A stretch of 64,000 bases of DNA, taken from positions 965,001-1,029,000 of the forward strand of contig JAVGWX010000012.1 in the NCBI GenBank assembly GCA_036924085.1, given 5' to 3'. Source of the DNA: Ariolimax columbianus (taxonomy: Eukaryota; Mollusca; Gastropoda; Stylommatophora; Arionidae). How positions within the stretch are numbered: position 1 is the stretch's first letter; each line of letters begins with the position of its first letter. The position numbers and the translations under genes were made by a program. Shown one piece after another: positions 13,201 through 28,200 of this stretch. The notes beneath the pieces are model-generated. The model worked only from the letters and a program-made list of their open reading frames with translations, was not told the origin of the DNA and did no database searches.

Positions 13201-16200
13201 CCCATCATATTGTATGTGTGACTTGCTGACCCTTTCAACCCAAGTTTTCTCCTATCTCATCATGTTATATTGCAAGTTGTGCGTGTGACTAGCAAATATA
13301 TTTAATCTTTTATCTGCAGGAGAATTTTGACCAGGCCATTTTTGAGTGTCTTACTCCGAGCGGAGAAATTATACCTGGCCAGACCCTGGCCATGGAGTGG
13401 AGGTTCTCCCCCCTGGAAGCCAAGACTTACATGGTGAGACACGTCCCCCCACCCCTCGTCAGGTAGAACTTGTTCCTCTCTCCACTAACGATTTATGTTG
13501 CTATTTTGTTTGTCGATTATTCCCATGTCTTATAACATTTCTGGTTCGTTGGGATCAGTCTGTATTCTGTTGAGATCAGTCAGTATTCTGTTGAGATCTG
13601 TATTCTGTTGAGATCAGTCTGTATTCTGTTGAGATCAGTCAGTATTTTGTTGAGATCAGTCAGTATTCTGTTGAGATCAGTCTGTATTCTGTTGAGATCA
13701 GTCAGTATTCTGTTGAGATCAGTCTGTATTCTGTTGAGATCAGTCTGTATTCTGTTGAGATCAGTCAATATTCTGTTGAGATCAGTCAGTATTCTGTTGA
13801 GATCAGTCTGTATTCTGTTGAGATCAGTCAGTATTCTGTTGAGATCAGTCAGTATTCTGTTGAGATAAGTAAGTATTCTGTTGAGATAAGTCAGTATTCT
13901 GTTGAGATCAGTCAGTATTCTGTTGAGATCAGTCAGTATTCTGTCGAGATCAGTCAGTATCCTGTTGAGATAAGTCAGTATTCTGTTGAGATCAGTCAGT
14001 ATTCTGTTGAGATCAGTCAGTATTCTGTTGAGATCAGTCAGTATTCTATTGAGATCAGTCAGTATTCTGTTAAGAATACTCCTCTCCTCACCTCCACCCA
14101 CATCTCACCACCCACACACTCTCCTCACCCCCACCCGCATCTCACCAACCACACACTCTCTTCATCTCACCCGCACCCCCATCTCACCAACCACACAATC
14201 TCCTCACCCCCACCCACATCTCACCAACCACACACTCTCCTTACCTCACCTCACCCCCATCTCACAAACCACACACTCTCCTCACCTCCATCCACATCTC
14301 ACCAACCACACACTCTCATCACCTCCACCTTCATCTCACCTCCACCCACATCTCACCTCCACCCCATCTCACCTCCACCCCCATCTCACCTCCACCTCCA
14401 TCTCACCTGCACCCCCATCTCACCTCCAGCGACATCTCACCTGCACCCCCATCTCACCTCCACCCACATCTCACCTCCACCCCATCTCACCTCCACCCCC
14501 ATCTCACCTCCACCTCCATCTCACCTGCACCCCCATCTCACCTCCACCCACATCTCACCTGCACCCCCATCTCACCTCCACCCACATCTCACCTACACCC
14601 CATCTCACCTCCACCCCCATCTCACCTCCACCTCCATCTCACCTCCATCCCCATCTCACCTCCACCCACATCTCACCTGCACCCCATCTCACCTCCACCC
14701 ACATCTCACCTCCACCCCATCTCACCTCCACCCCCATCTCACCTCCACCTCCATCTCACCTGCACCCCCATCTCACCTCCACCCACATCTCACCTCCACC
14801 CCATCTCACCTCCACCCCCATCTCACCTCCACCTCCATCTCACCTGCACCCCCATCTCACCTCCACCCACATCTCACCTCCACCCCCATCTCACCTTAAC
14901 CCCCATCTAACCTCCACCTCCATCTCACCTCCACCCCCATCTCACCTCCACCTCCATCTCACCTGCACCCCCATCTCACCTCCACCCACATCTCACCTGC
15001 ACCCCCATCTCACCTCCACCCACATCTCACCTCCACCCCATCTCACCTCCACCCCCATCTCACCTCCACCTCCATCTCACCTGCACCCCCATCTCACCTC
15101 CACCCACATCTCACCTCCACCCCCATCTCACCTCCACCCACATCTCACCTCCACCCCCATCTCACCTCCACCCCCATCTCACCTCCACCTTCATTTCACC
15201 TGCACCCCCATCTCACCTCCACCCACATCTCACCTGCACCCCCATCTCACCTCCACCCACATCTCACCTCCACCCCATCTCACCTCCACCCCCATCTCAC
15301 CTCCACCTCCATCTCACCTGCACCCCCATCTCACCTCCACCCACATCTCACCTCCACCCCATCTCACCTCCACCCCCATCTCACCTCCACCTCCATCTCA
15401 CCTGCACCCCCATCTCACCTCCACCCCCATCTCACCTCCACCTCCATCTCACCTTAACCCCCATCTAACCTCCACCTCCATCTTACCTCCACCCCCATCT
15501 CACCTCCACCTCCATCTCACCTGCACCCCCATCTCACCTCCACCCACATCTCACCTGCACCCCCATCTCACCTCCACCCACATATCACCTCCACCCCATC
15601 TCACCTCCACCCCCATCTCACCTCCACCTCCTTCTCACCCTGCACCCCCATCTCACCTCCACCACCATCTCACCTCCACCCACATCTCACCTCCACCCCC
15701 ATCTCACCTCCACCCCCATCTCACCTCCACCTCCATCTCACCTGCACCCCCATCTCACCTCCACCCACATCTCACATGCACCCCCATCTCACCTCCACCC
15801 ACATCTCACCTCCACCCACATCTCACCTCCACCCACATCTCACCTCCACCCCCATCTCACCTACACCCCCATCTCACCTCCACCTCCATCTCACCTCCAC
15901 CCCATCTCACCTCCACCCCCATCTCACCTCCACCTCCATCTCACCTGCACCCCCATCTCACCTCCACCCACATCTCACCTCCACCCCCATCTCACCTGCA
16001 CCCCCATCTCACCTCCACCCACATCACCAGGTGGATGTACCAATCAAGGTCCACAACAGAGACACAGCAATCATCACCTTGACAGGCATTGGCTATGACC
16101 CACGAGACCTGGGAGACACCATGTCCACGACAGACACCTGGCCACGAGGAGCACCAAGGTTTCAAGGGGTGGAGCTACCTGGACAGGTCAGTTGATGGGT

Positions 16201-19200
16201 CAGACAGAGGACTTTATCAGTTAATGGGTCAGACAGAGGACTTTATCAGTTAATGGGTCAGACAGAAGACTTTATCAGTTAATGGGTCAGACAGAGGACT
16301 TTATCAGTTGATGGGTCAGACAGAGGACTTTATCAGTTGATGGATCAGACAGAGGACTTTATCAGTTGATGGGTCAGACAGAGGACTTTATCAGTTGATG
16401 GGTCTAGTAGAGGACCCTATCAGTTGATGGGTCAGACAGAGGACTTTATCAGTTGATGGGTCAGACAGAGGACTTTATCAGTTGATGGGTCAGGCAGAGG
16501 ACTTTATCAGTTGATGGGTCAGACAGAGGACCCTATCAGTTGATGGGTCTGGTAGATGACTGAGACATAAATGTATTCACTGATGAGACCCAAAATGTTC
16601 AGTGATAGATTAGTGTAGCAGATCCCACTGTTTGCCCTGGGGTTATTATAACTTAAATATTACCACACTCATCCACATCATCTCTGACCACACACTGCAA
16701 ATAATATAGCACACAGCAGATATCCCCTCAGGCCGGCGATCTGGTCATACCTCGTTCACATTGTGCCCTGCTTACAACATACGTTCAGATTATCTATTAA
16801 TACAAAACTCACACACCTATTTGAGCGATCCTGTTCTATCACTAACATTCGTCCAACAGTCTATCAATCGCTCCTCTATCTAAGTCAGTGTGCTAAATGG
16901 ACTACTATCTACATTCACTCTCACGCTGTCCTCTCCTCTCCATCCAGCCTCCTGAGCTAAACTTTGTCTCGTGTTATATACACTAAAGCAGTATCAAAGC
17001 TGGCCAATGGATCTCAGGGGGATGGCTCTACTCAGTCGCCATTGGAACGAAATACTTTGCACACCTGTCACTCATCTATAGCAGCAAGCTACGCTACCAT
17101 CTCGTCTGTCAATCATTCTCCACCTACCCAAATTGGAAGGCCAGTGGTCAGCTCCTACCTGTCCACATTCTTTGCCCCAACTCTGTTCTCCTTTGTTGAG
17201 ACGGTGAGTGACCTTGACACACATTCAGGTACCTTTGTTATCAGCAACCACATCACCCCTGTCCTAAACTCTCTTGCTCCAGCGGGAACTGTTACATTAG
17301 CTAGACGAGATGTTTGAAATGATGAGATGTTTGAAATGATGAGATGTTTGAAATGATGAGATGTTGGAAATGATGAGATGTTTGAAATGATGAGATGTTG
17401 GAAATGATGAGATGTTGGAAATGAGATGTTTGAAATGATGAGATGTTGGATATGATGAGATGTTTGAAATGAGCTGTTTCAAATGATGATATGTTTGAAA
17501 TGATGAGATATTGGAAATGAGATGTTTGAAATGATGAGAAGTTGGAAATGATGAGATGTTTGAAATGATGAGATGTTTGAAATGAGATGTTGGAAATGAG
17601 ATATTGGATATGATGAGATGTTTGAAATGAGATGTTTGAAATTAGATGTTGGAAATGAGATGTTGGATATGATGAGATGTTTGAAATGATGAGATGTTTG
17701 AAATGATGAGATATTTGAAATGAGATGTTGGAAATGAGATGTTAGAAAGGATGAGATGTTGGAAATGAGATGTTGGATATGATGAGATGTTTGAAATGAG
17801 ATGTTGGATGTGATGAGATGTTTGAAATGATGAGATGTTTGAAATGATGAGATGTTTGAAATGATATGTTGGATATGATGAGATGTTTGAAATGATGAGA
17901 TGTTTGAAATGAGATGTTGGAAATGAGATGTTGGATATGATGAGATGTTTGAAATGATGAGATGTTTGAAATGATGAGATGTTTGAAATGAGATGTTGGA
18001 AATGAGATGTTGGAAATGAGATGTTTAAAATGAGAGGATTTTGAAATGAGATGTTGGAAATGAGATGTTTGAAATGATATTGTTGAAATGAGATGTAGGA
18101 AATTAGTTGTTGGAATTGAGATGTTTGAAATGATGAAATGTTTGAAATGAGATGTTGGAAATGAGATGTTGGATATTATGAGATGTTTAAAATGATGAGA
18201 TGTTTGAAATGATGAGATGTTTGAAATGAGATGTTTGAAATGAGATTTTGGAAATGAGATGTAGGAAAGGAGATGTTGGAAATGATGAGATGTTGGAAAT
18301 GATGAGATGTTTGAAATGAGATGTTGGAAACGAGATGTTGGAAATGAGATGTTGGATATGATGAGATGTTTGAAATGAGATGTTGGAAATGATGAGATGT
18401 TGGAAATGATGAGATGTTGGATATGATGAGATGTTGGATATGATGAGATGTTTTCAGTGTTAGGTTACCATTTTTCTGCTCAACTAATGAACACACATAT
18501 TGTGGTTGAACTTGTGGCTCCCCGTTCTAGCTGGGCTACCTGTCCACGGAGAGAATATCGTATGGTGACCTGCCACTGCTCTCACTGGCTCGTCGCATGA
18601 TCTTCGTCACCAACAAATCCACAGACAGGTCAATCTTCTTTGAGTGGCATGTCACATCACAGAAAGACACCCAGGTAGGGCCTGACTAGTGTTGAAGTCT
18701 CATTCGCACATCTTGTGGTTCTTCATGTATCTCTCATTTGTCTCCTGTTTCTCTTCTGTTTGTTTGTCTTATGTTTGTTTGTCTTATGTTTGTTTGTCTT
18801 CTATATGTTTGTCTTCTGTTTGTTTGTCTACTATTTGTTTGTCTTCTGTTTGTTTGTCTTGTGTATGTTTGTCTTCTGTTTGTTTATCTTCTGTTTGTTT
18901 GTCTTCTGTTTGTTTGTCTTCTGTTTGTTTCTTTTCTGTTTGTTTGTCTTGTGTATGTTTGTCATCTGTTCATTTCATGTTTGTCTTGTGTATGTTTGTC
19001 TTCTGTTCATTTCATGTTTGTCTTCTGTTTGTTTGTCTTCTGTTCATTTCATGTTTGTCTTCTGTTTGTTTGTTTTCTGTTCATTTCATGTTTGTCTTCT
19101 GTTTGTTTGTCTTCTGTTTTTTTACTTTTCATCTTGTGTTTGTTTTCATTTGTCTTTTGTTGGCCTGTTTTATGATGTTTGTCTGTCATAATCTAACTGA

Positions 19201-22200
19201 TGTCACTAGTCACAAGTTGACATCCTGCCACACACACATATTGTCACAATCGTCACGCATACAACTGACTGGCAGCTTGGAGAACATTATTGAGACAGAT
19301 CAGAGGGGTAAGATGGACACCATTCAGCGCATGAGAAAACCTGGATTTGACAGGTGATACAGCCTGCCTGGTTCACAGGTATGAGCACATCTAGCATAAG
19401 AGCACCAAGCTAGAAGCAGTTGTGAAACAGGAAGGGTTGAAGACTAACATATAGTCATGTCTCACCTGTACTTCTATAGTAGTGTCTCACCTGTACTTCC
19501 ATAGTCGTGTCTCACCTGTACTTATATAGTCGTGTCTCACCTGTACTTATATAGTCATGTCTCACCTGTACTTCTATAGTCGTGTCTCACCTGTACTTCT
19601 AGTCATGTCTTACCTGTACTTCTATAGTAGTGTCTCACCTGTACTTCTGTAGTCATGTCTCACCTGTACTTCTATAGTAGTGTCTCACCTGTACTTCTGT
19701 AGTTGTGTCTCACCTGTACTTCTGTAGTCATGTCTCACCTGTACTTCTATAGTAGTGTCTCACCTGTACTTCTGTAGTTGTGTCTCACCTGTACTTCTGT
19801 AGTCATGTCTCACCTGTACTTCTGTAGTCATGTCTCACCTGTACTTCTGTAGTCATGTCTCACCTGTACTTCTGTAGTCGTGTCTCACCTGTACTTCTGT
19901 AGTCATGTCTCACCTGTACTTCTGTAGTCGTGTCTCACCTGTACTTCTGTAGTCGTGTCTCACCTGTACTTCTGTAGTCGTGTCTCACCTGTACTTCTGT
20001 AGTCATGTCTCACCTGTACTTCTGTAGTCATGTCTCACCTGTACTTCTGTAGTCGTGTCTCACCTGTACTTCTGTTGTCATGTCTCACCTGTACTTCTGT
20101 TGTCATGTCTCACCTGTACTTCTGTAGTCGTGTCTCACCTGTACTTCTGTAGTCATGTCTCACCTGTACTTCTGTTGTCATGTCTCACCTGTACTTCTGT
20201 AGTCGTGTCTCACCTGTACTTCTGTTGTCATGTCTCACCTGTACTTCTGTAGTCGTGTCTCACCTGTACTTCTGTAGTCATGTCTCACCTGTACTTCTGT
20301 TGTCATGTCTCACCTGTACTTCTGTAGTCATGTCTCACCTGTACTTCTGTAGTCGTGTCTCACCTGTACTTCTGTTGTCATGTCTCACCTGTACTTCTGT
20401 TGTCATGTCTCACCTGTACTTCTGTAGTCGTGTCTCACCTGTACTTCTGTAGTCGTGTCTCACCTGTACTTCTGTTGTCATGTCTCACCTGTACTTCTAT
20501 ATGGTTCGGAATGCTGGAGGATATCAAAGAGGGATACACAGATATTAATAACATTTCATCAGACATGCTTTCACAAAATGATGAGTGTTTTGGTCAGACA
20601 AAATATCAAACGACAAACTCTTACAGGATACCAACCAAGAAGATAAAGATGGCTGGGGCAAGACAGGAGACTTAAGTCTGGACACACCCACAACAGCACT
20701 TATGTAGACACAGGAGCGTAAGAGAAGAAACAGTAGACCAGTACTACTTGGAGACGCACGATGGAGGATGAGTTGGCATGGGCACTGGACGAAATGTCGC
20801 CAAGACAGAGAGGCATGGGAAGTCCTTGTGGAAGCCTCATGTGTCACATAGTATACAGAGAATTAGTAGTCACAAGGTGACAGCTGTCAGTCACTGTCAC
20901 TAGTCACAAGGTGACAGCTGTCACTCACTGTCACTAGTCACAATGTGACAGCTGTCACTTACTGTCACTACTCACAAGGAGACAACTGTCACTCACTGCC
21001 ACTAGTCACAAGGTGACAGCTGTCACTCACAGTCATTAGTCCTAGCTGATAAATTGTCATCTAAACAGACTTACAATACGAGAGGAAGTAGAGACCGACA
21101 TGTCTGAGACCTGCCTGCGATGACCAGTTGACATGACAGGCACACGACTCACAGCAGGGCTGTTTGTCATCAGGACCTTGTCCACTCTCTGTGTGTGTGT
21201 GTGTGTTTGTGTGTGAGACACTAACAGAACGTCTCACCCCCCCCCCCCCCCCTTGCTGTTACAGTATCTGAACATCTTCCCTGTCCGTGGCAAGATCGGT
21301 CCTAACGACTATAAGATGTGCAGGGTGACCTTCTGTGTTGCCCGCGTGCCAGCTTTCTATGACCTCGACCTGGTCTGTGAGGTGAGTACATGTAGTGGGT
21401 CAGCTGGTCATTGGGTCAGCTGGTCATTTGGTCAGCTGGTCATTGGGCAGCTGGTCATTGAGTCAGAAGGTCATTGGGTCAGCTGGTCATTTAGTCATTT
21501 TGTCATTTGGGCAGTTGGTCATTTACACTAAAAAAACAACCTTTTTTTTGAGTGGAAACAACATTATCGTTTAATAATTGTTAAAACAAAACAATATTAA
21601 CAAAAAGCACAGACCATGTAAACTAAATAATCATAATATATCAGCACAATCTCGTCCTCACGATCAGATTACGTACTCAGTCGTTCTATGCATTCACACA
21701 CAATCAGATCACATATAATACATCCACATACAATCGGTTCACGTATGCTCAGGCGATCTGTGCATTCATATGTAATTAGATTCCGTCACTTATAGTTGAA
21801 TCACCAACTCACTTGTGGTCACGTACTCAGTCGATCTGTGCATACGCATATAATTAGAACACACATCGTTTCCAAATGACCTTGGACATACCACACACAT
21901 TCAGAGCTCGTCCTTAGGCGATCTGTACATTTTCATACAATCAGATCACTTACAATCAGACGATCTGTGCATTTACAATTACTTAGATCATTTCCGATGG
22001 CAAGATCGTGTCACTGACATCGAGGTTCTCTCAGGGCTAACATGTCCAGCATCCATGCACTGCTAGAAAAAGCACGACTAGGATGGGCCGGACACCTCAT
22101 CCGTATGTCAGACGAGCAGCTCCCAAAGATGCTTCTCTACGGCGAGCTGAGAGAGGGATGGCGCGAGAGAGGGCACCTAAAGAAACGTTTTAAAGACGGT

Positions 22201-25200
22201 CTGAAGGACTCACTGAAAAGTTGCCAGATAGACATCGACACCTGGGAATGTCTTGCGCAAAACAGATCTGACTGGAGAAGCGCAGTCAAATCGGGTGTAG
22301 CTACCGGCGATGACGACCGTGTTGTGAAAGCCCAGAGCAGACGCGAGACGCGGAAATTCCGAACAGCGGGAACACCATCACCTTCTAAAAACCTTGTGTG
22401 CCCGATATATAACAGACGTTTTCGTGCCCGTATTGGGCACACATTCGCACCCAACAGGGAAATCTGTGATAAGGATGATGTTGGCGGTCCTCATCGACAA
22501 CGATGGACAGCTATTACAGATCACTTCACACATTCACACGAATCTGTATATTCACATGTAATTACATCACACATCGTTCACTAGGTGTCCTGTACGTACA
22601 ACAAATCATTCAGATATCTTACTGTTCACAGGGTGTCCAACATAAAACCCTATAGAGCGACTGGCCAAAACTCGAGGTGTATGCTGGTTCAATCACCCTG
22701 CAAACTCACTCACTCTCAGACTCCTGACAGCCTCTCAGCTTTCTTCCCAGCCAGCCTGTTTGAGTCCATCTTTGCAGAGTATTTTATAGTCTCAAGCAAC
22801 AACATGGCTGTCCAATGGCCTGCTGTTGGTTGTCTGACTTAGCCATCGCTCTAATTGGGAACTATCTTTAACTAATTGTTATTGGAGGACTATCCCCGAA
22901 TTCCTGTCACTCTAAATGTCGAAGCTGGTCGTGGCAGCATCTGACTGTCACCCCCTCACCACTACGCCAATTCGGAACGACAGATTGGTCAGCTCCAAAC
23001 ACCACCCCTCCCCCCCCCTCCCCCCTCCCCCATGTACCAGACAATTTCTTCCACCGAAACCCCTCGTTTCCTTTGTCGATTTAGTATTGAGACGATGATT
23101 GACCTTGGCACGCATTCGGGCAGCCTTTATTCTTAGAGTCGCCAGCCCAATCTTCCCTGCCCTAGCCGCCCATGCTCCAGCTGGAACTGTCACAATTTCA
23201 ATAGCTGGTCATTTAGTAAATTGGTCAACTGGTCATATGGTAATTCGGTCAGTTGGTCATTTAGTCATTTTGTCACTTGTCGTGGTGTTGGTGATAGAGA
23301 CATAGCAAGTCACCGAGGCTCACAAAGGCTCACCGAGGCTCACCAGTTTTCCGATAATTGTGACAGGATGAGATAATTGTGACATGATGAGATATTTGTG
23401 ACATGAGATAATTGTGACATGATGAGATAATTGTGACATGATGAGATAATTGTGACATGATGAGATAATTGTGACATGATGAGATAATTGTTGTATGATG
23501 AGATAATTGTGACATGATGAGATAATTGTGACATGATGAGATAATTGTGACATGATGAGATAATTGTTGTATGATGAGATAATTGTGACATGATGAGATA
23601 ATTGTGACATGATGAGATAACTTTGCTATGATCTTCTGGCCATCTCTGCAGATCTCAGATCTGTACGAGTACACAAACTACAAACGGGAGCTGACAGCCT
23701 GGGAGACTGAGAGGGATCGACAGGTCATTGAGTTCACCGTCACAGAGAAGGATCTGCACGCAGACATGAGAACTCCTGATGTTGTTAATCTTGTGGTAAG
23801 TCTCAATGTCTGCATAGATGGACAAACAAAGGAGGTCCCATGTGCATCCCTCTTTAGTCCCCAGGCTATTGACATGCTTTAAAGGCAACATAAGCTGTCT
23901 GACCAGGACCTTCCAATTGTGGGCCAAGCTGGGATAGGTTGTCTGACCAGGACCTTCAAATTGTGGGCCAAGCTGGGATAGGTTGTCTGACCAGGACCTT
24001 CAAATTGTGGGCCAAGCTGGGATAGGTTGTCTGACCAGGACCTTCAGATTGTGGGCCAAGCTGGGATAGGTTGTCTGACCAGGACCTTCAAATTGTGGGC
24101 CAAGCTGGGATAGGTTGTCTGACCAGGACCTTCAGATTGTGGGCCAAGCTGGGATAGGTTGTCTGACCAGGACCTTCAGATTGTGGGCCAAGCTGGGATA
24201 GGTTGTCTGACCAGGACCTTCAGATTGTGGGCCAAGCTGGGATAGGTTGTCTGACCAGGACCTTCAGATTGTGGGCCAAGCTGGGATAGGTTGTCTGACC
24301 AGGACCTTCAGATTGTGGGCCAAGCTGGGATAGGTTGTCTGACCAGGACCTTCAGATTGTGGGCCAAGCTGGGATAGTTTGTCTGACCAGGACCTTCAGA
24401 TTGTGGGCCAAGCTGGGATAGGTTGTCTGACCAGGACCTTCAGATTGTGGGCCGAGCTGGGATAGGTTGTCTGATCAGGACTTTCAAATTGTGGGCCAAG
24501 CTGGGATAGGTTGTCTGATCAGGACTTTCAGATTATGGGCCGAGCTGTGATAGGTTGTCTGATCAGGACCTTCAAATTGTGGGCCGAGCTGGGATCAGCT
24601 GTCTTGGGAGAAGGCTCACAACTAGCTGTTGAAGGACAGGTACGCTGGACAGGTACGCTGGACAGGTACGCCACAAGAATAGCCCAAGATCTTTCAACCA
24701 AAGGTAGCTTGCCACTGGCTGCAGCAGAGTCGACAACTTGGTCAAGCTCTAGCTCAGCCTTAACCGCCACAACAACCACAACAACAACCCCAACCATGAC
24801 CATAACTACAACAACAACAACAACAACCCCAATCACAACAACCACCACAGCAGCAACAACAACAACCACAACAGTAGAAGCCATAACTACAGCCACAACA
24901 AAAACAAGAGCAACAACAACAACTACATCCACAACAACAACAAGAGCAACAACAACAACAATTACATCCACAACAACAACTACATCCACAACAACAACAA
25001 GAGCAACAACAACAGCTACATCCACAACAACAACAACAACAACTACATCCACAACAACAACAACAGCCATACCAATAACCAAAATAACAACAACTACATC
25101 CACAACACCAACAACTACATCCACAACACCAACAACTACATCCACAACAACAACAACAACAACTACATCCACAACAACAACAACTACATCCACAACAACA

Positions 25201-28200
25201 ACAACAGCCATACCAATAACCAAAATAACAACAACTACATCCACAACACCAACAACAACAACTACATCCACAACAACAACAATAACAACTACAACAACAA
25301 CAACTACATCCACAACAACAACAATAACAACTACATCCACAACAACAACAACAACAACTACATCCACAACAACAACAATAACAACTACATCCACAACAAC
25401 AACAACAACAACTACATCCACAACAACAACAACAACAACAACTACATCCACAACAACTACAATAACAACTACATCCACAACAACAACAACTACATCCACA
25501 ACAACAACAATAACAACTACATCCACAACAACAACAACAACAGCCATACCAATAACCAAAATAACAACAAAGCCACATTTAACATTAACATCAAAAACCA
25601 CAAAATAACTACAACAACAACAACAAATACATCTCAGTGGCTCGATGAGTCATTGGCTCAATCTCTCAGGGACTTGATGACTCAATCTCTAAATTACTCA
25701 ATCTTTAAATGACTCATTCTCTAAATGGCTCAATCTTTCAATTGCTTGATGACTCAGTCTCTCAATGATTCAATCTCTCAGTGACTCAATCTCTCAATCT
25801 CTCAGTGACTCAATCTATCAGTGACTCAATCTCTGAGTGACTCAATCTATCAGTGACTAAATCTCTGAGTGACTCAATCTATCAGTGACTCAATCTCTGA
25901 GTGACTCAATCTATCAGTGACTCAATCTCTGAGTGACTCAATCTATCAGTGACTCAATCTCTGAGTGACTCAATCTCACCAGTGACTCTGTGACTCAATT
26001 TCTTAGTGATGTGATCTCTCATTGACTCAATCTCTCATTGACTTAATCTCTCAGTGACTCGATCTTTCAGTGACTCAATGTACCAATCTCCGGATAATGA
26101 TGCAGAGGTCAACCATTAGAACATGAGAGCCAGAGGTCAACCATTAGGACATGAGAGCTAGAGGTCAACCATTAGGACATGAGAGCTAGAGGTCAACCAT
26201 TAGGACATGAGAGCCAGAGGTCAACCATTAGGACATGAGAGCTAGAGGTCAACCATTAGGACATGAGAGCTAGAGGTCAACCATTAGGACATGAGAGCTA
26301 GAGGTCAACCATTAGGACATGAGAGCTAGAGGTCAACCATTAGGACATGAGAGCTAGAGGTCAACCATTAGGACATGAGAGCCAGAGGTCAACCATTAGG
26401 ACATGAGAGCTAGAGGTCAACCATTAGGACATGAGAGCTAGAGGTCAACCATTAGGACATGAGAGCTAGAGGTCAACCATTAGGACATGAGAGCCAGAGG
26501 TCAACCAGGGGGACATGAGAGCCAGAGGTCAACCAGGAGGACATGAGAGCTAGAGGTCAACCATTAGGACATTAGATACAGAGGTCAACCATTAGGACAT
26601 GAGAGACAGAGGTCAACCATTAGGACATGAGAGCCAGAGGTCAACCAGGAGGACAGGAGAGCCAGAGGTCAATCATTAGGACATGAGAGCCAGCGGTCAA
26701 CCAGGAGGACATGAGAGCCAGGGGTCCACCATAGGACTTATTGGATAGAGGTACATCATTGGGACATTTGGTGGATTTCCGCCAGGAGGACCTGGGACAG
26801 AGAAATAAAAGCTACTTGTCCCAGCAGTTACCGTGAAGTGTATATTTGAGACTGTCCAAGAATAGACCAAAGAGCCATTCCCGAGGATTTGAACGCATTC
26901 ATTATTGGTTACAGCACTGACATACAAACAACATTATAATAAATTATGCAAAACCCTGACCTTCATGTTGACTTGGCTTTCTCAGAGTGGCCCGTCTTCC
27001 GGCCGAATGAGCAAACTGGCGGCCCTGCTGGATGGACGGACCAGTTCACCCGAAGGGGAACTCAGCAAATATAAGGTAAACATGTGTTCGACCGCAGAAA
27101 TCACCTCACACACTCCTCCCCTCTTCTGTTTATCACCTCACACTCTTCCCCTCCTCCTCTGTTTATCACCTCACAAGACACTCTCCCCTCCCCTCTGTTT
27201 ATCACCTCACATACACTCTCCCCTCCCCTCTGTTTATCACCTCACATACACTCTCCCCCCATCTGTATATCACCTCACAAGACACTCTCCCCTCCCCTCT
27301 GTTTATCACCTCACATACACTCTCCCCTCCCCTCTGTTTATCACCTCACATACACTCTCCCCCCATCTGTATATCACCTCACATACACTCTCCCCTCCCC
27401 TCTGTTTATCACCTCACATACACTCTCCCCTCCCCTCTGTTTATCCCCTCACATACACTCTCCCCCCATCTGTATATCACCTCACATACACTCTCCCCCC
27501 CCCCTCTGTTTATCACCTCACATACACTCTCCCCCCCTCTGTTTATCACCTCACATACACTCTTTCCCCCCTCCTCTGTTTATCACCTCACATACACTCT
27601 CCCCCCCTCTGTTTATCACCTCACATACACTCTTTCCCCCCTCCTCTGTTTATCACCTCACAGACACTCTTCCTCTCCTCCTCTGTTTATCACCTCACAT
27701 ACACTCTTCCCCCCCTCTGTTTATCACCTCACAGACATCCCCCTCTTCTGTTTATCACCTCACATACACTCTTCCCCCCCCCCTCTGTTTATCACCTCAC
27801 AGACACTCTTCCTCTTCTCCTCTGTTTATCACCTCACATACACTCTCCCCCCCCCCCTCTGTTTATCACCTCACATACACTCTTCCCCCCCTCTGTTTAT
27901 CACCTCACATACACTCCCCCCCTCTGTTTATTACCTCACAGACATCCCCCCTCTGTTTATCACCTCACATACACTCTTCCCCCCCCCCCCCTCCCTCTGT
28001 TTATCACCTCACAGACATCCCCCCCTCTCTGTCGTCTGGTCATCATTAACCCAATCCTCTGTTTATCACCTCACATACACTCTTTCCCCCCTCCTCTGTT
28101 TATCACCTCACAGACACTCTTCCTCTCCTCCTCTATTTATCACCTCACATACACTCTTTCCCCCCTCCCCCCCCCCTCTGTTTATCACCTCACAGACATT

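Larger units (their letters stand above)
21530..23194 (+). mobile_element. Old LTR-like element interrupted by a LINE fragment
   Basis: The part 22560-23194 aligns by eye with 16745-17296: shared words include CACTCTCA, a TATA-like region (attttatagtct), GCTGxCCAATGG, TTTCCTTTGT and the end GGAACTGTCACA. The LINE tail at 21998-22510 sits inside it. GGTCAGCT-type repeats lie on both sides. The left boundary is unclear (aaaaaaacaacctttttttt at about 21532); no TG start or clean target duplication is visible. Confidence 0.45.

Noticed and set aside
13986..16082. A 698-codon Pro/His/Ser/Thr-rich frame continuing into a real exon
   Set aside because: The sequence before 16031 is a C-rich minisatellite ending in a splice acceptor. 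The exon beginning at 16031 joins the preceding exon at 13433 in phase and completes an ASH repeat.
19200..19357. Candidate extra exon between exons 6 and 7
   Set aside because: The flanking exons already form a continuous ASH repeat in phase 0; the frame here ends in a stop and has no ASH-like pattern.
24511..25608. Thr-rich mucin-like frame of 365 codons
   Set aside because: It is an (ACA)n-type array. The opposite strand is open as Val- or Cys-rich frames too, and the 5' part is a 44-bp minisatellite.
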